A DNA stretch of 64,000 nt from Spirochaetales bacterium (GCA_016930085.1 JAFGHO010000056.1:1-64000); one strand, 5' to 3'; positions 8,675 to 18,165 are shown, numbered from the stretch's first letter. The notes: generated by a model not told the origin, from the sequence alone. Numbers and translations: made by a program.

Positions 8675-9853
8675 ATGAAAAAGTTCATTCATGGCAACCG
8701 TATACGGACAGGAATATTAGTTTCTCTCTTGCTGGCAGTTCTGATGCGGGTGGGAGCGGGAACGGTATCGGAACCTTCCGAAAATATAGTCAGGCGTCCC
8801 GTCATGCTGCTTCCTGTACGAAACATTACCGATAATCTCGAATACGCTTCGCTTTCATATACGATTTTCAATGTTTTCACGATAAACCTCAAAAAACAGG
8901 AATCGCTCGTTCTTCTCGAAGACACGCTGAATATTGCGGGAAAATGGGAAACCAATGGTTTCGATCGCCTTATCAGGGGATTTGAGAAGGCTTATGAAGT
9001 GGAAACATGCGTCATGGGCGAGTATTATGTTTCAAATGAAGTACTTACCATAACGGTGACCGTCGTCGACGTCGTTTCCCGCCGCATCAAGGGGTGTTAT
9101 GTGAAATCGATGCCGTCGGACCAGGGGCGGTATGACATCCTTGACCGCACGTGCGGCGAGATTGCCGTCGCTATTGCTCGAGAACTTCCCGCACTCGACA
9201 GGGAAGCGGTAATGCAGAAAGAGATTACTTCCCGTTTGCGACAGAAGCTGGATGCGGATGAACGGCTTCTCGATTCGGTGCTGAAAAAACATCATGAATT
9301 TCGCTTCTATCCACTGACAGGCCTGAGCCTGGGCCGCACCATTATTTCATGGTCGGCTTCAAAACCGTCTCTTTTTATTCCGCTTCGAATCGAATATACC
9401 TGGCTTTTCGGCGAGACATGGCACTTTTCGGCCGGTCTGGAATATCAGATTATTGATGTGATGGTCGAAGACATTGAAAAAACAGAGGCGGGAATCGATC
9501 TTCTTGTGGGTCTCCATTCGCGATCCCTCTTTTCGGTGGGGGTGGAGGCGGGAGTGGCGCTTACCTACGATTATAACGCTTCCTGTTCTGCACTCGCGTC
9601 CGAAGAGGATACGGCACCGGCGGCAAGCCGGATTTCTTTTTCCATTCCCCTCGTACTCTCACTCGCCTTCAATGTCGATCCGGTTTATTTCATCGGCTTC
9701 CGGCTCGTCTGTTACGGTCTTACATGGACGTACGAGTCTTCCGCTTTCTCCGACTACACCGACGGCAACGAGAAACTCCTTTATGCAAACGGATTTTCAC
9801 CCCTGAATTTTGTCTGCCTTGCGCTTCACGCTTCAATCGGGGTCCGGTTTTAA
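8675..9853 (+). CDS. Exported CsgG/LpoB-like protein with C-terminal barrel-like region
   Basis: The signal peptide is MKKFIHG...RTGILVSLLLAVLMRVGAG. Residues about 35-185 resemble the CsgG/TolB-N-like alpha/beta domain found in outer-membrane assembly factors: PVMLLPVRNITDN opens the domain and is followed by an amphipathic helix and VMGEYYV. The C-terminal half has alternating hydrophobic strands with aromatic residues and ends in a terminal Phe (ASIGVRF), typical of outer-membrane beta-barrel signals. The next gene overlaps by one base (TAATG) and has the same architecture, so this is a paralogous pair. An in-frame ATG at 8651, preceded by AGGG, is an alternative start. The exact function is unknown. 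Confidence 0.72.
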   Translation: MKKFIHGNRIRTGILVSLLLAVLMRVGAGTVSEPSENIVRRPVMLLPVRNITDNLEYASLSYTIFNVFTINLKKQESLVLLEDTLNIAGKWETNGFDRLIRGFEKAYEVETCVMGEYYVSNEVLTITVTVVDVVSRRIKGCYVKSMPSDQGRYDILDRTCGEIAVAIARELPALDREAVMQKEITSRLRQKLDADERLLDSVLKKHHEFRFYPLTGLSLGRTIISWSASKPSLFIPLRIEYTWLFGETWHFSAGLEYQIIDVMVEDIEKTEAGIDLLVGLHSRSLFSVGVEAGVALTYDYNASCSALASEEDTAPAASRISFSIPLVLSLAFNVDPVYFIGFRLVCYGLTWTYESSAFSDYTDGNEKLLYANGFSPLNFVCLALHASIGVRF

Positions 9854-11397
9854 TGAAATACCGTAAGGTCCTGTTCATGCTGTCAATCATCGCCGCGGTT
9901 CCCTTCTCCGGGCAGGGTGAAACGATAAAGCCCGTTATCGCCATTCTTGAATCCGGCAGCCGGGGCATCTCCGGAACAGACTGTCAGACACTCATCGATC
10001 TTCTGGGCGCTAATTTACTCGAAACAAACGAGTGTCATGTCATCGGAAGACTCGAACAGAAGAAGCTTCTCGATGCGGCTGAATTCGGGAAGAAACAGGG
10101 GCTCTCCAGGCGGGATTACGAGGAAGCCGGTCGCCGTCTCTTTGCCGACTTCATCATCGTGATGAGTATCGATAGCGAAGGCGAGGCGGTCGTCCTTTCA
10201 GTCGAACTTTTCGATACGGTTTTCTCACGGATCATAGAAAACCATACGAATGAGTTTGGATCCATTGACGCACTTGCCGTCTTCATGCGGCCGCTTTCGA
10301 GAAAAATACTTCAATCCATACTGCAGACCGATCACCGGATTGATCCCGGAGAACGGGTACTCGAGACGTTGAGTCCGGTAACGGTCAAGGAACGTATTCT
10401 CTTTCTCCTTCCCGCTTTTGCAAATGACGAAACAACCGCCAGGGTGAGGGAAATACTCCACCGGGTATTGCAGGGCATCATTACGAGCAGGCGATTCATG
10501 CCGTTTATTGCAGAAATTTCACCATTGAACGGGACCCCTGAAAGGAAAGAGGCAGAAGAGATACTTTCCGCGAGTGATTGTCATTACGCCGCCATGATAG
10601 TAAACGATAACGGGGTATTCCGTTTTGTCGTTTTCGGGGAAAACAATGGCGATCTTTACTCCCGAACGATCGGTTCGCTTCAGGAACCGGAAATAGAAGC
10701 TGCCGTCATCATCCGTATGATCGAGGAAAAGCTTCCGTTTCTGTCCCAGGATATCCTCGCCGCCGAATTAAAGAAAAATATACGGGTGGAAGAAAAACTC
10801 GGTGATCTTCTGTCCGCTGAAAAAATTCTCGCCCGGCGGTGGACCGTATCGATCTACCAGAAACTGGTAAAGCCGGCCATGCTCTACTATTACACACCGA
10901 TGATGTGCGTTCTGAGTTTCGAAAGCGATATATGCTGGTATTACGGCGCCATGTTCGGCCTGGGGGCCGGTTACGGTTATTCATACAGCTACCCCGGAGC
11001 GTTCGACCCGCTTATGACGACGCTTCCCTACATCCATCAACATGAGATACGCCTAATTCCTTTCTCGTTCAGAACCGGAGGAAAAATCGGCTTTGCACTC
11101 AATGTCGTCACCGCCCTGACTATACATAATTCCTGGTATATAAAAAAACACGATATCGGCGGTGAGTATTCTCTGACCTGGTCCGACGAGAAAACAATAT
11201 GGTTTTTCAAGGCGGGCATCAATGCGGGGCTTACCATCAACCTGGGCGAACCGTATGCCCTGTACTGGAACGGTCTCTTTTTCAACTTTGCCTTCTCGCC
11301 GATTGACTTCTACGATTACGGCGATCTTGAAGGGGACATCCACACCAGACCTTTTTCAATCGACGTGGCGGGCCTGGGGTTTATCTTTCGGTTTTGA
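9853..11397 (+). CDS. Exported CsgG-like protein with C-terminal barrel-like region, paralogue of preceding gene
   Basis: The 514-residue protein begins at the ATG that overlaps the previous stop (TAATG). A signal peptide ends near SGQGE. The next segment (KPVIAILESGSRGISG, then LLGANLLETNECHVIGRLEQKKLL) is the CsgG/curli-assembly-like pattern of a strand followed by a helix and an ERxxxxKLL-type stretch. The C-terminal 180 residues are Tyr- and Phe-rich strands ending GLGFIFRF, a typical barrel end. It converges with the FecR-like gene and overlaps it by 17 bases at the 3' end. A role in the cell envelope is likely; the specific one is unknown. Confidence 0.72.
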   Translation: MKYRKVLFMLSIIAAVPFSGQGETIKPVIAILESGSRGISGTDCQTLIDLLGANLLETNECHVIGRLEQKKLLDAAEFGKKQGLSRRDYEEAGRRLFADFIIVMSIDSEGEAVVLSVELFDTVFSRIIENHTNEFGSIDALAVFMRPLSRKILQSILQTDHRIDPGERVLETLSPVTVKERILFLLPAFANDETTARVREILHRVLQGIITSRRFMPFIAEISPLNGTPERKEAEEILSASDCHYAAMIVNDNGVFRFVVFGENNGDLYSRTIGSLQEPEIEAAVIIRMIEEKLPFLSQDILAAELKKNIRVEEKLGDLLSAEKILARRWTVSIYQKLVKPAMLYYYTPMMCVLSFESDICWYYGAMFGLGAGYGYSYSYPGAFDPLMTTLPYIHQHEIRLIPFSFRTGGKIGFALNVVTALTIHNSWYIKKHDIGGEYSLTWSDEKTIWFFKAGINAGLTINLGEPYALYWNGLFFNFAFSPIDFYDYGDLEGDIHTRPFSIDVAGLGFIFRF

Positions 11398-13357
11398 CTA
11401 TTTCGTATACCTTACCGGAATTTCCGGCAAGATACACCGTCGCATCCCGAACGATCGGTGAAGCAAAGAAAGCTTCTTCTACATTAATCGGGTACCTGTA
11501 TTCAACAGTTCGGGCCGCGATATTATATACGAGAAGTTCTCCTTTGTCCGTACCGCTATAGAGACGGCCGTCATGAACAGTCGGTTTCATCGTCCGCAAT
11601 ATCCTGCCTGAAAGCGTTCCACCGAAAACATCGGCGATATGCTCAGCCGTTCCCGAAGCGGTATCGAACATAAAAAGCCCGCCGTCGTCATAATAACCGA
11701 AGAGAAATGTTCCGAATGCCGTGAGGTCCGCGGTTACCATTTGCCCGAGAGGCCATTCCCCCCGCTTCCGCCCGCCGGAATCGAATCCGATGATCATGGG
11801 ACAACTGTCTTTCAGCACGTAGGCATAGATTATTCCCCCGGAATCAATGAAATTGACGAACGATTTACCCTCAAGCTCGTTTTTCCAGAGAAGCGATCCG
11901 CCGCGGCTTATCATGGCGATGTAGTTTTCATAAGAAGCCCCGACGACAATACCCGCTTTTGTGACAAGCGGACTGACGGGAAAGAGTTCGTCGTACACCT
12001 TGCGAAGTTCGGGTTCCCTCTCGTCCCGTTCAATGGTGTAATAACCATGATTGAGAACGGGAATATAATAGGTTCCGCCGTCACCGGCGGGATAATAATT
12101 GTCTTCCGCACTGCCCGACGGGGGAAGAGACATCTCCTCCCTGACCGCGAGGGAATACCGATCGAGAATATATACCTTCCCGGTTGACACGCAGCAGATC
12201 GTGGTTTTCGAGACGGCCGGTTTTACCCTGAAAATAGTGCCGGCGGGAAAAGACGGCCCTTTACGAAGGGTACCGCCGTTCAACCCGTAAATACTGTTCT
12301 GTGTGATAATATAACCGCTTCCTTCATCCGGCACTGCCGCGATGAAATTAATCCTTCCTTTCCGAAAACTCGCGTCACTTATGTTCCCCGCTTCATGAAC
12401 GGTGAACGGTTTTTTTTCGGCGTCCCGTGCCGGTTCAGGAAGGGGAGTAGTGGCCGGTATCGGGCCGGTCTCCTCACGGGAAACCGATAGCCCGATCACG
12501 CCTTCCATGGCAAGGAATCCCTCATGCCGGGAAAGCATCGCATCATCGACCGGCGGCAGTACGTCAAAGGTTTTATCGAACTTGACCGCTGCTTCTATAA
12601 GAAAGTCGTCGATGCTATACGTCCTTCTCTCTCTCTGCACTACAATGTGGGCCTCTTCTCCCGAACGAAGCGTGAAGAGTTCCCGTTCGTCTCCTTCTTC
12701 CAGCCTGAATGCATCGATCCTGCCTTCAAAACAGAAAACCCTTATATGTTGCCCCGCGCTTTGGAAAAGTGCCCTGGTTCCCGTAAGCATGAAGGTATAG
12801 CCATTGACACGGACGCCAAGCGATTTGTTATCGTCGAGTTTCCCGTGCTTGACGACATATGCGCTTCCCCGGCTGAAGGAAACAAGATACCGGCCGGAAG
12901 CTTCGGAACCGGTAACGACCTTAAAGTCTGTGCCGGGGAACAGCCTGAAACGGATATTATCTCCCATGCCGAAGTCGGAGGTGACGCCGTCCGGAACAGT
13001 CACCCGTTCTCCTTCTTCGATAACGGAACCCGCCCGGAAGCCGGCGGTTCCCGGTGTATCGGAAATCGCGGAACCCGAAATCAATATCGCTTTCTCCCAT
13101 GTCCCGCCCGCCGGCTTTTGAAACAGAAAAAAAACCGAAATAAAAACCGGGATCAACAGGGGGATGAGAAAAACGAGTGAGAAAGCGGGATTGTAGATGA
13201 CGGCTAAAAAGGGATTATGGCGGGAAGCCTTCTTTTCCGTATATTCGGCGATACCTGAAACAATTCGCGTCCGGGTTTGACTGCCTGCCGTCGGCAGGGC
13301 GGTCGCATGGCGGATGAGTATCTTCATTTCGGCGTCACTGAGGTTTTGATGTCCCAT
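11381..13357 (-). CDS. FecR-like anti-sigma/sensor protein with C-terminal beta-propeller-like region
   Basis: This is a 658-residue single-pass membrane protein. The ATG follows CGGCAAAGGAGGTAAAG. Residues 1-55 form a cytoplasmic segment, then comes a hydrophobic helix (FLIPLLIPVFISVFFLF). An extracytoplasmic FecR-type domain (about 85-240) follows, recognisable by RFRLFPGTDFKVV, SFSRGSAYVVKHG and VRVNGYTFMLTGTRALF. The remaining 350 residues contain repeated strand patterns with Asp/Gly turns, like a PQQ/WD propeller. It overlaps the upstream ECF sigma gene by 23 bases, the arrangement expected for a sigma factor and its membrane-bound partner. Confidence 0.78.
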   Translation of the reverse strand: MGHQNLSDAEMKILIRHATALPTAGSQTRTRIVSGIAEYTEKKASRHNPFLAVIYNPAFSLVFLIPLLIPVFISVFFLFQKPAGGTWEKAILISGSAISDTPGTAGFRAGSVIEEGERVTVPDGVTSDFGMGDNIRFRLFPGTDFKVVTGSEASGRYLVSFSRGSAYVVKHGKLDDNKSLGVRVNGYTFMLTGTRALFQSAGQHIRVFCFEGRIDAFRLEEGDERELFTLRSGEEAHIVVQRERRTYSIDDFLIEAAVKFDKTFDVLPPVDDAMLSRHEGFLAMEGVIGLSVSREETGPIPATTPLPEPARDAEKKPFTVHEAGNISDASFRKGRINFIAAVPDEGSGYIITQNSIYGLNGGTLRKGPSFPAGTIFRVKPAVSKTTICCVSTGKVYILDRYSLAVREEMSLPPSGSAEDNYYPAGDGGTYYIPVLNHGYYTIERDEREPELRKVYDELFPVSPLVTKAGIVVGASYENYIAMISRGGSLLWKNELEGKSFVNFIDSGGIIYAYVLKDSCPMIIGFDSGGRKRGEWPLGQMVTADLTAFGTFLFGYYDDGGLFMFDTASGTAEHIADVFGGTLSGRILRTMKPTVHDGRLYSGTDKGELLVYNIAARTVEYRYPINVEEAFFASPIVRDATVYLAGNSGKVYEIVKTER

Positions 13358-13949
13358 ACTCTTTACCTCCTTTGCCGTAACGGTAGATTTTCTCCTTTGC
13401 CGTTTTAGCGACCTGTTCTTCCAGTAATTTTCGTCCTCGATAGAGAATGTTCTCCACCGCTTTTTCCGTCTTGCCCATAGCGGCGGCAATCGCCGCCACA
13501 CTCTCTTCCCTTACATATTTCGCTTCAAGGGCCTCACGATACTGCCCGGGCAGCCGTGAAAATCCTATTCTAAGGATAAGCGCGTTTTCACTCTCGATCG
13601 TCTCCGCTTCCGGCGCGTTGGCAATGCTGTTGAGGATCTCCCTCTGCCCGGCCGCTACCGTCTCGACCCTGATGAGTTTCTGCGCGCGTTTTTTTTTCCT
13701 GTAGTGGTCGACAACCTTCGAACGGGCGATACGGTAAAGCCACCCCATGACATTGCTGCTCAGCGTATGCGAATATTCGATTGCCCTCAGATAGACTTCG
13801 GAAAGAATGTCCTCCGGCGTACTGTGGCCATTGCGCACCTTGAACCGTATGAAATTGAGGAGGGCCGGCCATGTTCTTGTGTAGAGTTCTTCGAATGCCG
13901 CCTTCTCCTTCTTTCGCAGCCGTTTTATAAAGTCACCCGAAAACTCCAT
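13335..13949 (-). CDS. ECF-type RNA polymerase sigma factor
   Basis: The 204-residue protein has the two-domain ECF layout. Region 2 contains EDILSEVYLRAIEY and WLYRIARSKVVDHYRKKKR; region 4 contains LPGQYREALEAKYV and a helix-turn-helix ESVAAIAAAMGKTEKAVEN. The ATG (MEFSGDF) follows AAAGGGATG. The frame is open upstream but that extension (MPLRTFHTV...) does not look like sigma sequence. The 3' end overlaps the FecR-like gene, so the pair probably senses an envelope signal. Regulated targets are not known; the cytolysin-like gene starting 316 bases away on the other strand is one possible target. Confidence 0.9.
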   Translation of the reverse strand: MEFSGDFIKRLRKKEKAAFEELYTRTWPALLNFIRFKVRNGHSTPEDILSEVYLRAIEYSHTLSSNVMGWLYRIARSKVVDHYRKKKRAQKLIRVETVAAGQREILNSIANAPEAETIESENALILRIGFSRLPGQYREALEAKYVREESVAAIAAAMGKTEKAVENILYRGRKLLEEQVAKTAKEKIYRYGKGGKEYGTSKPQ

Positions 13950-14264
13950 GCATCCCTTTCTATCAATGACGTTTCCCGGACAAAAATCTCTCACATTTTT
14001 ATCATAAAACGCAATAAATAGAAAGTGAAAATCAAACGGATTATCGATGATGTTTTTAATTATCCGATTTTTTTTGAGTGATTTTACCGTGTGAAACGTC
14101 CTCAATGGCAAATACGATTGCCTGGCAATAAATTATTTGAGAGAAAAGGAGGTTTGTGATATAATAGGGACTTTCATATATACCGAAATTTGAATCCGGT
14201 GTATAAAACGTCATTGCGATACAATATAGAATGCTATTATAAATAATTTATTAAGGAGTAAGTT

Positions 14265-15968
14265 ATGAAAACATTAAAGAATATAGGTATATTTTTGGCC
14301 ATCGCCGCCATCGGTGCGGCAATGACGGGATGCGGCGTCTGGGATCCGCCCATTGCCAATGCCGATTCGATCGACGACAATATTCTCAATTCGATGAAAC
14401 CGGTCCAGCCGGCGTATACCCGTGATATCATGCTGAGAAGTTATGATTCCCAGGACGGCGACGATGCGATATACAACTTCGAAGTCGTCCGCGGTTATAC
14501 GAACCTCTCGTGTTTCGATCCCGGAACCCCGATCATCTGGCCGGGGGCGATACTCGACGGGCAGAGCATCGTCGACGGTTCCTACAGGCCGATTATCGAA
14601 GACAGGGCCCCCCTTACCATCACCTGCACGATCGGCAATACACAAGAATCGGTATCGGAAACAATAGAACACCCCACCTATTCGAAGGTGACCAATGCCT
14701 TCAACAGAATTGTTTTCAGGAACGGGGAGGTATCGGTTCCCGCGTGGTTCAATTATTCTTCTTCTTCTATCTATTCATACGAGCATCTTCTCGTCGAACT
14801 CGGCATCAACGCGCACGCGGGGTTCAGCAGTATCTTCGGCGGGATTCAGGGTTCCCTGAAGGAAAGGTTCGATTATTCCAATACGGAAATAAAAACCAGA
14901 CTGCTTGTCAAATTTTATCAGTTTTACTATTCATGCAATATCGACCAGCCCTCGAAACCGAGCGACCTTTTCGACGAATCGGTCGGATGGGACGACATCG
15001 ACCACCAGATCACCGACGGGATCGTTCCCGGTTACGTCGCTTCGATCAAATACGGGAGAATGCTTCTTTTCTTTCTCCAGTCTTCGGAAGAAGAAACGAC
15101 GGTGCGGAACGCCTTTGAAGCGGCGCTGGAAATAGGCTATTGCGGCTTCACCGCAGGGGGAAAGACGGAACTAACCGTCGAACAGGAGTCCGTTCTCAAT
15201 CAGAGTACCATCGAAATCATGGTGCTCGGGGGTCACAGCCACACGGCAATGCCCATGACAATAAACACCGGCGATATGGCGGAATGGCTGACGAGCGATC
15301 AAAACGCCTATATAAGCACACCGGTCGTGCCTCTTTGCTATGAGGTCGATTACCTTTCCGACAACACATGGATGCTGCTTGTCATGGGGGCGAGCGGGCA
15401 GTACCGGATCAATGACCCGGATGGTTCACCCCCGACACCCACCGATCCGCCCGAACAACGCACTAAGGTATACAGCAATCCAGGCACCGAATACTGGACC
15501 CCGCCTGACAATCTTGCGGGCGACATCATCACCGTCACCATGGTCGGCGGCGGCGGAGGCGGCGGAGGTGACTATACAGGCATTGCATATGGACCTCATA
15601 CCGGTAAAGGGGGAAAAGCGGGAGAAAAAATCGAGGGAGAAACATTTTCCATCACGATGACTGATACACTGCGTATCAGGATCGGCTCGGGCGGCTCGGC
15701 GGGAATCCCCGGCCATACGGATCCGAGTAGTACGGTGCCGGCAACGCCGGGAGGAAACGGCGAGGCATCGGCGATTTATATTTCGGGTTCGGGTGAACTA
15801 ATAATACAGATCGCAGGCGGTGACGGCGGGCATGCCGCAACGGCCACAGAATCGTATGATCCCGACGGCAAACCGGCCGGATTCATCGACGGCATCGGCG
15901 ACGGTGGCGACGCGAACTGTCCGGGAGGCGACGGGTATGTGAAAATCACCTATATGGTGAATCCGTAA
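14265..15968 (+). CDS. Thiol-activated/cholesterol-dependent cytolysin-like lipoprotein with glycine-rich C-terminus
   Basis: This 567-residue protein has a lipobox (AAMTGC, Cys23). Residues about 85-370 line up segment by segment with domains 1-3 of thiol-activated cytolysins such as perfringolysin O: WPGAILDGQSIVDGSY (compare YPGALQLANKG), EHPTYSKVTNAFNRIV (VNDPTYANVSTAIDNLV), an amphipathic FDYSNTEIKTRLLVKFYQFYY stretch, PSDLFDESVGWDD (PADVFDKSVTFKD), IKYGRMLLFFLQSS (VAYGRTVFVKLETS), IEIMVLGGHSH (FTAVVLGGDA) and VVPLCYEVDYLSDN. The comparison is from memory. The cholesterol-binding domain 4 and its tryptophan-rich undecapeptide are absent. Instead a Pro/Thr linker (about 385-400) leads to a WTPP plus poly-glycine domain. 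RBS is AAGGAGT. A terminator follows the stop. Confidence 0.8.
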   Translation: MKTLKNIGIFLAIAAIGAAMTGCGVWDPPIANADSIDDNILNSMKPVQPAYTRDIMLRSYDSQDGDDAIYNFEVVRGYTNLSCFDPGTPIIWPGAILDGQSIVDGSYRPIIEDRAPLTITCTIGNTQESVSETIEHPTYSKVTNAFNRIVFRNGEVSVPAWFNYSSSSIYSYEHLLVELGINAHAGFSSIFGGIQGSLKERFDYSNTEIKTRLLVKFYQFYYSCNIDQPSKPSDLFDESVGWDDIDHQITDGIVPGYVASIKYGRMLLFFLQSSEEETTVRNAFEAALEIGYCGFTAGGKTELTVEQESVLNQSTIEIMVLGGHSHTAMPMTINTGDMAEWLTSDQNAYISTPVVPLCYEVDYLSDNTWMLLVMGASGQYRINDPDGSPPTPTDPPEQRTKVYSNPGTEYWTPPDNLAGDIITVTMVGGGGGGGGDYTGIAYGPHTGKGGKAGEKIEGETFSITMTDTLRIRIGSGGSAGIPGHTDPSSTVPATPGGNGEASAIYISGSGELIIQIAGGDGGHAATATESYDPDGKPAGFIDGIGDGGDANCPGGDGYVKITYMVNP

Positions 15969-15990
15969 ACGGATAAATGATATAAGGATT

Positions 15991-16027
15991 AAAGCCGGGC
16001 GGCATAAAAAATCCGCCCGGCTTTTTT
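15991..16027 (+). terminator. Rho-independent terminator of the cytolysin-like gene
   Basis: A perfect 12-base stem, AAAGCCGGGCGG (15991-16002) with CCGCCCGGCTTT (16013-16024), encloses an A-rich 10-base loop and runs into a T-tract to 16027. It lies 23 bases after the stop codon. Confidence 0.9.
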
Positions 16028-16150
16028 ATGCCGTATGTTCCTTAATAACATATTGTCATTGATTCGGGCTGTCTCGAGGGACGGAAGAATATCGCGAAAA
16101 GAACAACCGGGTATCAGTCTCCCGATGTGCCGGTTTTACACTCTTCGCCG

Positions 16151-16191
16151 AAAAAAAAACCGGACAGCCCCGAAAAGGGAACCGCCCGGTG
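16151..16191 (-). terminator. Probable terminator of the CE15 gene
   Basis: Read on the minus strand, ACCGGGCGG pairs imperfectly with a CCGGT-containing arm through CCC/GGGG inner pairs. The hairpin is followed by a run of nine T. It lies 23 bases beyond the CE15 stop. The stem has internal mismatches, so the hairpin is weaker than the facing plus-strand terminator at 15991. Confidence 0.6.
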
Positions 16192-16213
16192 AGGTTGTTT
16201 CAGTTGCGTCCGT

Positions 16214-17983
16214 TTACTGAAGCGAAGGAACGCTCCAGGGAGCCCATCTGTTCTTGTCGAAATTGAAATTGTTCTGGTCTTTCATGATACTCGTATTGGC
16301 GCTTCCGCCCAGAAGGAATTTGGTCACGAAAGCGTTGACATCCGGAGACTGTGAAGAGGGCAGCGAACAGTGGCCGTGATTTGTCGAGATGGAGTAACCC
16401 ATATTGTCGGGAATACCCAGCGCTTCAAATACATAATGGGCGGCCCGTGAAGCCGTGAAAACACTTTCCGGTCCCAGCCAGTCGATGTTGTTGCCGATCA
16501 CGAGCACGGCCCGCGGCGCGCAAAGGGCTATCAATTCGTGATTGTCGACGGGGAGTTTATTGACGTTATTACAGAACTGGTCCAGATTGGCGCTCATCCA
16601 GGGATTTTCACCAATGATCTGGCATATTTCCTGGATATTCGCACCCTGGTTTTTAAGGTACGTGGAAACGCGCCAGCTGGAGGCCCCGCCGCTTCCGGAT
16701 TCCTGCGGTATGGTGAGTGCGATACGGTCGCAGAATGCACCGACGACCAATGCCCCTTTACCGTTGCGGGAACAGCCGGTAACACCCAGCCTGGTGGTAT
16801 CGATGTTGGCTGAAGGAGTCTGTTCCAGGGCGGTAATCAGACAGTCGACCCCCCATGCCCAGGCCATTGTGGCGCCCGCGGAATGGCCGCTGCCGTAGAG
16901 ATTGTAGAATTTTCCCTGACCACGTGAACCGCTGCCGCTCTGGGCCGCGATCTCGTCATTGGGGAAAGTGATTGAAGCGACACCGCTGAAACTGCCGATT
17001 GATGCGCCGCCGATACCGATCATGGCCGGGTAGGGCCCTGAACCGCCGGGAGTAGAAATGCTGCACGAAAAAGAAATACTGTTGCCATTGTAGGAAGCCG
17101 TGACGTTGATACTGCTGCCGCTGAAAGAACCGGTGACAGTGGGTACCGCGGGTTTCTCGCCGTAAACGAACCGCTGGAGTAGAGCGGATATTTCGGCGCG
17201 GCGGCACGTCCAGTCATCCTTTCTGGTCATCTTCGATCCGCTCATAAACGTAAACGGGTCGGGTAGTTCGGAAATATTCGGCAGCGAATTGAAAGAAGGC
17301 ATCGACGGTATATTACACTCTCCTCCACCTGTCGGTCCAGGGGTTTCCGGAACGGGTGTCTCGGTTGCCGGACCAGGTGTCGCGGTGGGACCTGTCTGAA
17401 ACTGGATATATCCGTTGCACTGAAGCATGTCGCTGTAGGACCCCCCGCAGGAACCGTCAATGTACACCCCGGTATTGACTTCCTGGTCTTCCGCCTGGTA
17501 GGTGGCGCCGTTGTAGATAATATAATCCACCTGTATATCCCTGCCGTTCTGCTCCTGATCGTCATTGGTAAAATGGACCTCGATAACGCCTCCGGTAGCA
17601 CTGGCAGTATAATCCTGATAGCTGGTGGTCATGCTCCAGGTAGCGACGATGCTGCCGTCCACATGGAGTTCCATGGTTTCCCCGCCTATCGTCCCCCTGG
17701 CCCTTACCGTGATGTTGTCTTCTGTCGTTCCTCCGAAATCACATGAAACAAGACCGACATAGCATTGTGCGATCATCAGCGCATCCACGATGTTGATGGT
17801 GCCGTCTCCGGAAACATCCGCATATGCGCTGTAGAACTCGGCAGGGGTCAGACCGACATAGTGCTGCGCAACGAGCAAGGCATCGACAATATTAATACTG
17901 CCGTTGGCATCGACATCCCCCATACTCTGGGCGAAAATGGCGCAAGGCAAAATCAAAAAAGCAAGCAGAAACAATTTTTTCAT
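16214..17983 (-). CDS. CE15 glucuronoyl esterase with N-terminal dockerin and carbohydrate-binding module
   Basis: This is a secreted enzyme of 589 residues that would cleave lignin-glucuronoxylan ester bonds. Order of parts: signal peptide 1-19; type I dockerin 21-83 with two loops (GDVDANGSINIVDALLVAQ and DVSGDGTINIVDALMIAQ, calcium-ligand Asp/Asn positions intact); a beta-sandwich xylan-binding-type CBM about 89-195 (CBM36/60-like, HVDGSIVATW, VDYIIYNGATYQAE); a Pro/Thr linker 198-221; CE15 catalytic domain 222-589. Catalytic Ser405 lies in GCSRNGKGA, Glu428 in PQESGSGG and His538 in NHGHCSLP. The dockerin is N-terminal, which is unusual, and its second repeat carries two cysteines. The co-oriented dockerin esterase lies 182 bases upstream. 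Confidence 0.92.
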   Translation of the reverse strand: MKKLFLLAFLILPCAIFAQSMGDVDANGSINIVDALLVAQHYVGLTPAEFYSAYADVSGDGTINIVDALMIAQCYVGLVSCDFGGTTEDNITVRARGTIGGETMELHVDGSIVATWSMTTSYQDYTASATGGVIEVHFTNDDQEQNGRDIQVDYIIYNGATYQAEDQEVNTGVYIDGSCGGSYSDMLQCNGYIQFQTGPTATPGPATETPVPETPGPTGGGECNIPSMPSFNSLPNISELPDPFTFMSGSKMTRKDDWTCRRAEISALLQRFVYGEKPAVPTVTGSFSGSSINVTASYNGNSISFSCSISTPGGSGPYPAMIGIGGASIGSFSGVASITFPNDEIAAQSGSGSRGQGKFYNLYGSGHSAGATMAWAWGVDCLITALEQTPSANIDTTRLGVTGCSRNGKGALVVGAFCDRIALTIPQESGSGGASSWRVSTYLKNQGANIQEICQIIGENPWMSANLDQFCNNVNKLPVDNHELIALCAPRAVLVIGNNIDWLGPESVFTASRAAHYVFEALGIPDNMGYSISTNHGHCSLPSSQSPDVNAFVTKFLLGGSANTSIMKDQNNFNFDKNRWAPWSVPSLQ

Positions 17984-18165
17984 TTTTAAAACCTCCTGTT
18001 TAATAATGTTTTTTTCACCCCGGCAATGCGCACGTTGTTGCTTTACGCCCGCATGTTACGCTTTTTTTCCGGCTGAAAAAAACCTTTTTCCCAAAAAAGA
18101 CCCATATATAATATTGGATATCCTTTTCCGTCATATATCCAAAAATCAGTTATATCAATAACATC

